A stretch of DNA of 64,000 nt, taken from positions 62,001-126,000 of the forward strand of contig NZ_CANMEZ010000009.1 of the NCBI RefSeq assembly GCF_947496985.1, written 5' to 3'. The position numbers were made by a program, and so were the translations under genes. The notes below the pieces were generated by a model that ran no database searches, was not told where the DNA came from, and worked only from the letters and a program-made list of their open reading frames with translations. The stretch's first letter is position 1, and each line of letters starts with the position of its first letter. Origin of the DNA: an uncultured Kordia sp. GTDB taxonomy: Bacteria > Bacteroidota > Bacteroidia > Flavobacteriales > Flavobacteriaceae. This document shows positions 60,984 to 64,000 of the stretch, piece by piece.

Positions 60984-63197
60984 ATGGGTGCCATACGTGT
61001 GTTTTTATTATTTTCTGTCTTTGTTTCTATAGCTCATGGACAAATAAATCGTACCGTAGATAAAGATAGTATCAGTTCTTTGCACAGTATTGCTAAAGAA
61101 TTATCTTCCCAACGAAAGTTTAATGATGCCTTAGTGAAAGGTCAGACGGCCTTAAAACATGCTAGTTTTATAGAAAACGATAGTCTTATAGCAGAAAGCT
61201 ATCGAACTCTAGGAATTATTTATATCCGAATGGATTATGGCAAACTTGCCATTGAAAACTACTGGAATTCAATTTCATATTACGAACGATCAGACAATCA
61301 AAAAGGCTTGATGAAAATTTATAATAACATTGGTTATTATTTATTCAAACAAAAAAAATACGAAGAGGCAGAAAAACAATTACGTCAAAGTTTAGCACTT
61401 TCAGAAAATTTTACGGAAGATTTGAGTTCTATTTATCCAAAATATAATATTGGACAATTATATTTAGAACGAAAAAAGTATAGAAAAGCCAATGACTGTT
61501 TCGATAAGGTAATTGTATACTGTGATACAAGTATTAACTATAGTACATCGTCTAAAATATTACCTACAGCTTATTATTTTAAAGGGCAAGCATTATTTGG
61601 TCAGAAAAAAGTAAAAGAAGCTATAATAGCGTATAGTAAGCTTGTAAAACTATGTGATGAAGATGATCCAAATTATTATGAATTATTGTCTTTAGCATAT
61701 GAAAATTTACTCAAAATATACAAGATACAAGGGAATAAAACAGGTGAATTAGAAGTGTTGGAAAAGCACATTCACTTTTATGAATTACATAAGTTAAAAC
61801 AAAAAGATAAAACCTTTGAAGAAATTCTTCTTAAGTACGGAATTGACGAGTATGAAAGTCGTTTAGAAGTTATAGAAGAAGATCGAAAACTTAAAGAAGA
61901 TTATATTAATTGGTATGATAAGCTGATTTATGTGTTAATTGTAAGTTTATTTATATTATTACTATTTACAGGGTTTTTCTATTTGAATCAACGTTGGCGA
62001 ATACGAACAAATGCATTGTTAAGTGGTCAAAATAGACAGTTATTTGAAGCTAAAAAACAAATAGAAAATGTGTCTAAAATACGATCTAATTTCTTTTCGC
62101 TAATTAGTCATGAATTGCGTACACCTTTATATGCAATTATAGGAATGACAAATTTGTTATTGCTTGAAAAGCCTGAAAAATACCAAGAAAGATATCTAAA
62201 ATCATTAAAATTTTCAGGAGAACACTTGTTGGCAATTATCAATAATATTCTGCAAATGAATAAAATTGAAGCTAGTAAGATGAATACAGTTGAAGAAATA
62301 GTTGATCTAAAGAAAAGTATTCAAAATGTAATTACTTCTGTGAGCTTTCTTGTAAAAGAAAATAAAAACAACATAGAAATTCAATTTGATGAGGAAATTC
62401 CAGATCAATTGTTAGGTGATAGCTTAAAAATATCTCAAGTTTTATTCAATTTATTAGATAATGCAGTTCGTTATACCTACGATGGCAATGTAACACTTGC
62501 TATTATCAAAGTTGGTGAAACTAGCGAAACAGTACGATTGAAATTTTTAATAAAAGATGATGGTTTAGGAATTCCACAACAGAAGAAACATATTATTTTC
62601 GAAAACTTAGAAAAAGGAGTTGTACTTAGTGAAGACAATGGTTATTTAGACTTAGGGCTAGGATTAACAACTGTAAATAATTTACTAAAAGTATTAAAAT
62701 CTAAGCTGCACTTAAAAAGTGTATTAAATGAAGGTTCTGAATTTTACTTCGAATTAGAACTGATCAAAGGAGAGGACGAAGAAACGGAAGAAACATCATT
62801 TGATATAAAAAGTTATGACTTTGAAGGATTAAATATCTTAATTGTTGATGACAATGCAGTAAACGGTTTACTAACTCAAAAAATATTAGAACGTCGCCAA
62901 ATAAAAACCAAAGTAGTGCATAGTGGTTTTTCAGCATTAGACATATTAGATAAACAAGAATTTGATTTAATTCTGATGGATATGTTTATGCCAAAACTAA
63001 ATGGTATTGAAACGATTGAGAAAATTCGTGAAAACAACAATCATATTCCTATCATTTTATTAACTGCAATGGAAATTTCTGAAGCGTATGCAAAAGTTGT
63101 AAATACAGAGATAAGTGGTGTAATTAGCAAACCATTTGATCCAGAAATATTATACGATAAAATTGATAATGTAATACAGTCTTTCAATGAAGAATAA
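60984..63197 (+). CDS. TPR-containing hybrid histidine kinase/response regulator
   Basis: A 737-residue membrane sensor: signal peptide (1-19), TPR-like helices (about 30-290), a TM helix (about 314-334), HisKA with phosphoacceptor His376 (LISHELRTPLY), ATPase domain (NLLDNAVRY, DDGLGIP, LGLGLTTV), and receiver domain with Asp666 (DLILMDMFMPKLNG). Layout and residue numbering match 18211-20412, so the two are paralogues. Its stop overlaps by 11 nt the start of another TPR gene at 63187, giving a tandem of related sensors. Confidence 0.93.
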   Translation: MGAIRVFLLFSVFVSIAHGQINRTVDKDSISSLHSIAKELSSQRKFNDALVKGQTALKHASFIENDSLIAESYRTLGIIYIRMDYGKLAIENYWNSISYYERSDNQKGLMKIYNNIGYYLFKQKKYEEAEKQLRQSLALSENFTEDLSSIYPKYNIGQLYLERKKYRKANDCFDKVIVYCDTSINYSTSSKILPTAYYFKGQALFGQKKVKEAIIAYSKLVKLCDEDDPNYYELLSLAYENLLKIYKIQGNKTGELEVLEKHIHFYELHKLKQKDKTFEEILLKYGIDEYESRLEVIEEDRKLKEDYINWYDKLIYVLIVSLFILLLFTGFFYLNQRWRIRTNALLSGQNRQLFEAKKQIENVSKIRSNFFSLISHELRTPLYAIIGMTNLLLLEKPEKYQERYLKSLKFSGEHLLAIINNILQMNKIEASKMNTVEEIVDLKKSIQNVITSVSFLVKENKNNIEIQFDEEIPDQLLGDSLKISQVLFNLLDNAVRYTYDGNVTLAIIKVGETSETVRLKFLIKDDGLGIPQQKKHIIFENLEKGVVLSEDNGYLDLGLGLTTVNNLLKVLKSKLHLKSVLNEGSEFYFELELIKGEDEETEETSFDIKSYDFEGLNILIVDDNAVNGLLTQKILERRQIKTKVVHSGFSALDILDKQEFDLILMDMFMPKLNGIETIEKIRENNNHIPIILLTAMEISEAYAKVVNTEISGVISKPFDPEILYDKIDNVIQSFNEE

Positions 63198-64000
63198 TTG
63201 GAAATTACATATCGTCTTATGCATATTTGCCTGTTTACAAGCTGTGGCGCAACCTGTAGATAAAGATAGCATCCGAAAGCTAAATGAAAATGCTTTTGAC
63301 TTAACTCGTAAGTTCAGTTTTGGGAAATCACTTTCGTATAGTTACCTAGCAATTCAATATTCAATTAATAATGATGATGATGAATCGTTAGCAAGTTCAT
63401 ACAATACTTTAGGTATTACTTATAATCGAATGCATTATTACAACAAAGCACAAAAGTATTATGAAAAAGCGCTAGAAATTCATGAAGCATATGAGAATAA
63501 AAAGCAGATAGTATTACTAAATCATTATTTGGCGCGAATTTCTATAGATAGAAAAAATTATGGGAAAGCAAATGAATATTTAGATTTAGCATACAAAATA
63601 GCAAAAGAAACAGGTGATCCTGAAAACGAACTTGTGCTAGATTGGGTTCAAATTGATTTATACCAACTAGAAGGTGAATATACCAAAGTTGTCAAGCATG
63701 TAGATGGAATGTATGAACGCATCAAAATAGCTTCTAACAAAGCGTTCTACATTGCACGTAAGAATTACTTAGGCTTTGTGTTAGGAGATGCATACTATCA
63801 CTTAAAAGACTATGAAAAAGCTGAAAAATATCTAGAAAAACATACGAAAGACGAATATGTGCATAGTAATGATTTGGCTGTGTCATTCATGCAATTATCA
63901 GATATATATAAATCTAAAGGTGAAATTGACAAATTCAAAGAAGCACAAGAAAAATATCAAGAAAACTTAAAAAAGAAATTAAATACAGATCATCAACGAC
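63187..64000 (+). CDS. TPR-type sensor protein, truncated by window end
   Basis: An open frame from ATG 63187 running off the right edge (about 271 residues visible, no stop). Signal peptide MKNNWKLHIVLCIFACLQAVAQ, then TPR-like helices; PVDKDSIRKLNENAFDLTRKF is very similar to the N-terminus of the preceding kinase (TVDKDSISSLHSIAKEL). It is probably a third hybrid kinase. The start overlaps the upstream stop by 11 nt, implying co-translation. Confidence 0.82.
   Translation, partial: MKNNWKLHIVLCIFACLQAVAQPVDKDSIRKLNENAFDLTRKFSFGKSLSYSYLAIQYSINNDDDESLASSYNTLGITYNRMHYYNKAQKYYEKALEIHEAYENKKQIVLLNHYLARISIDRKNYGKANEYLDLAYKIAKETGDPENELVLDWVQIDLYQLEGEYTKVVKHVDGMYERIKIASNKAFYIARKNYLGFVLGDAYYHLKDYEKAEKYLEKHTKDEYVHSNDLAVSFMQLSDIYKSKGEIDKFKEAQEKYQENLKKKLNTDHQR

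Noticed and set aside
1-64000. rRNA, tRNA, CRISPR and complete IS or prophage genes
   Set aside because: Scanning by eye found no tRNA-like cloverleaf, no rRNA segments, no repeat-spacer array and no transposase or phage structural gene. A tRNA search program would be decisive.

Overview
The window looks like a chromosome segment of a marine-type flavobacterium (Bacteroidota, Flavobacteriaceae; Kordia-like at a guess). The evidence is AT-rich DNA, three secreted proteins with type IX secretion (T9SS) C-terminal sorting domains, ECF sigma factors, TPR-fronted hybrid histidine kinases, almost no Shine-Dalgarno sequences, and several promoters of the Bacteroidota TTG-N19-TAnnTTTG type. I found no rRNA, tRNA, CRISPR array, prophage or complete transposase.

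Layout. 1-5 kb: a minus-strand run of exported proteins (lipoprotein, leucine-rich T9SS protein, DUF4412-like protein) with a truncated TPR protein at the left edge. 5.1-8.7 kb: ECF sigma factor, membrane TPR partner, an orphan Cys-rich RiPP (class I lanthipeptide-like) precursor, a 100-bp MITE-like repeat and a beta-helix T9SS protein. 8.9-11 kb: cysteine dioxygenase plus a PLP decarboxylase, a likely cysteine-to-hypotaurine operon. 11.2-17.7 kb: an accessory zone of small, poorly conserved genes, a broken SUKH gene, a frameshifted trypsin-like protease and a TetR regulator with its palindromic operator, separated by structured intergenic repeats that look like gene-cassette boundaries. 18-24.5 kb: hybrid kinase, GAPDH, and a four-gene signalling module (unknown protein, 7-TM protein, HisKA_3 kinase, NarL-type regulator). 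24.8-27.9 kb: a 1018-residue T9SS protein with two seven-blade propellers, each apparently inserted in an Ig-like domain. 28-33 kb: lipA, an Nramp-like transporter without the canonical metal motifs, ECF sigma, glycosyltransferase and small proteins. 33.4-36.7 kb: a second, mirror-image copy of the split two-component module with a lipoprotein. 37-44.7 kb: housekeeping (murB, aminotransferase, DUF1573, valS) and a retropepsin/PDZ protein. 44.8-49 kb: beta-lactamase/TPR lipoprotein, a third sigma-factor operon and another cassette-like gene. 49-54.7 kb: membrane-lipid and protein-quality operon (rsfS, ftsH, LUD, cdsA, psd, ACBP, CPBP protease). 54.8-60.9 kb: birA, SRPBCC protein, pyrE facing a NUDIX gene, M14 peptidase, SulP transporter. 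61-64 kb: a hybrid kinase overlapping a truncated TPR paralogue.

The dominant theme is envelope sensing: three ECF systems, two split two-component modules and two or more TPR hybrid kinases sit among secreted proteins. Most ordinary genes are recognisable from motifs. The most unusual items are the RiPP precursor with no modification enzyme nearby, the propeller-in-Ig protein, the duplicated split sensor module, the atypical Nramp protein and the cassette-like repeats. All names come from reading the sequence; no database search was run.
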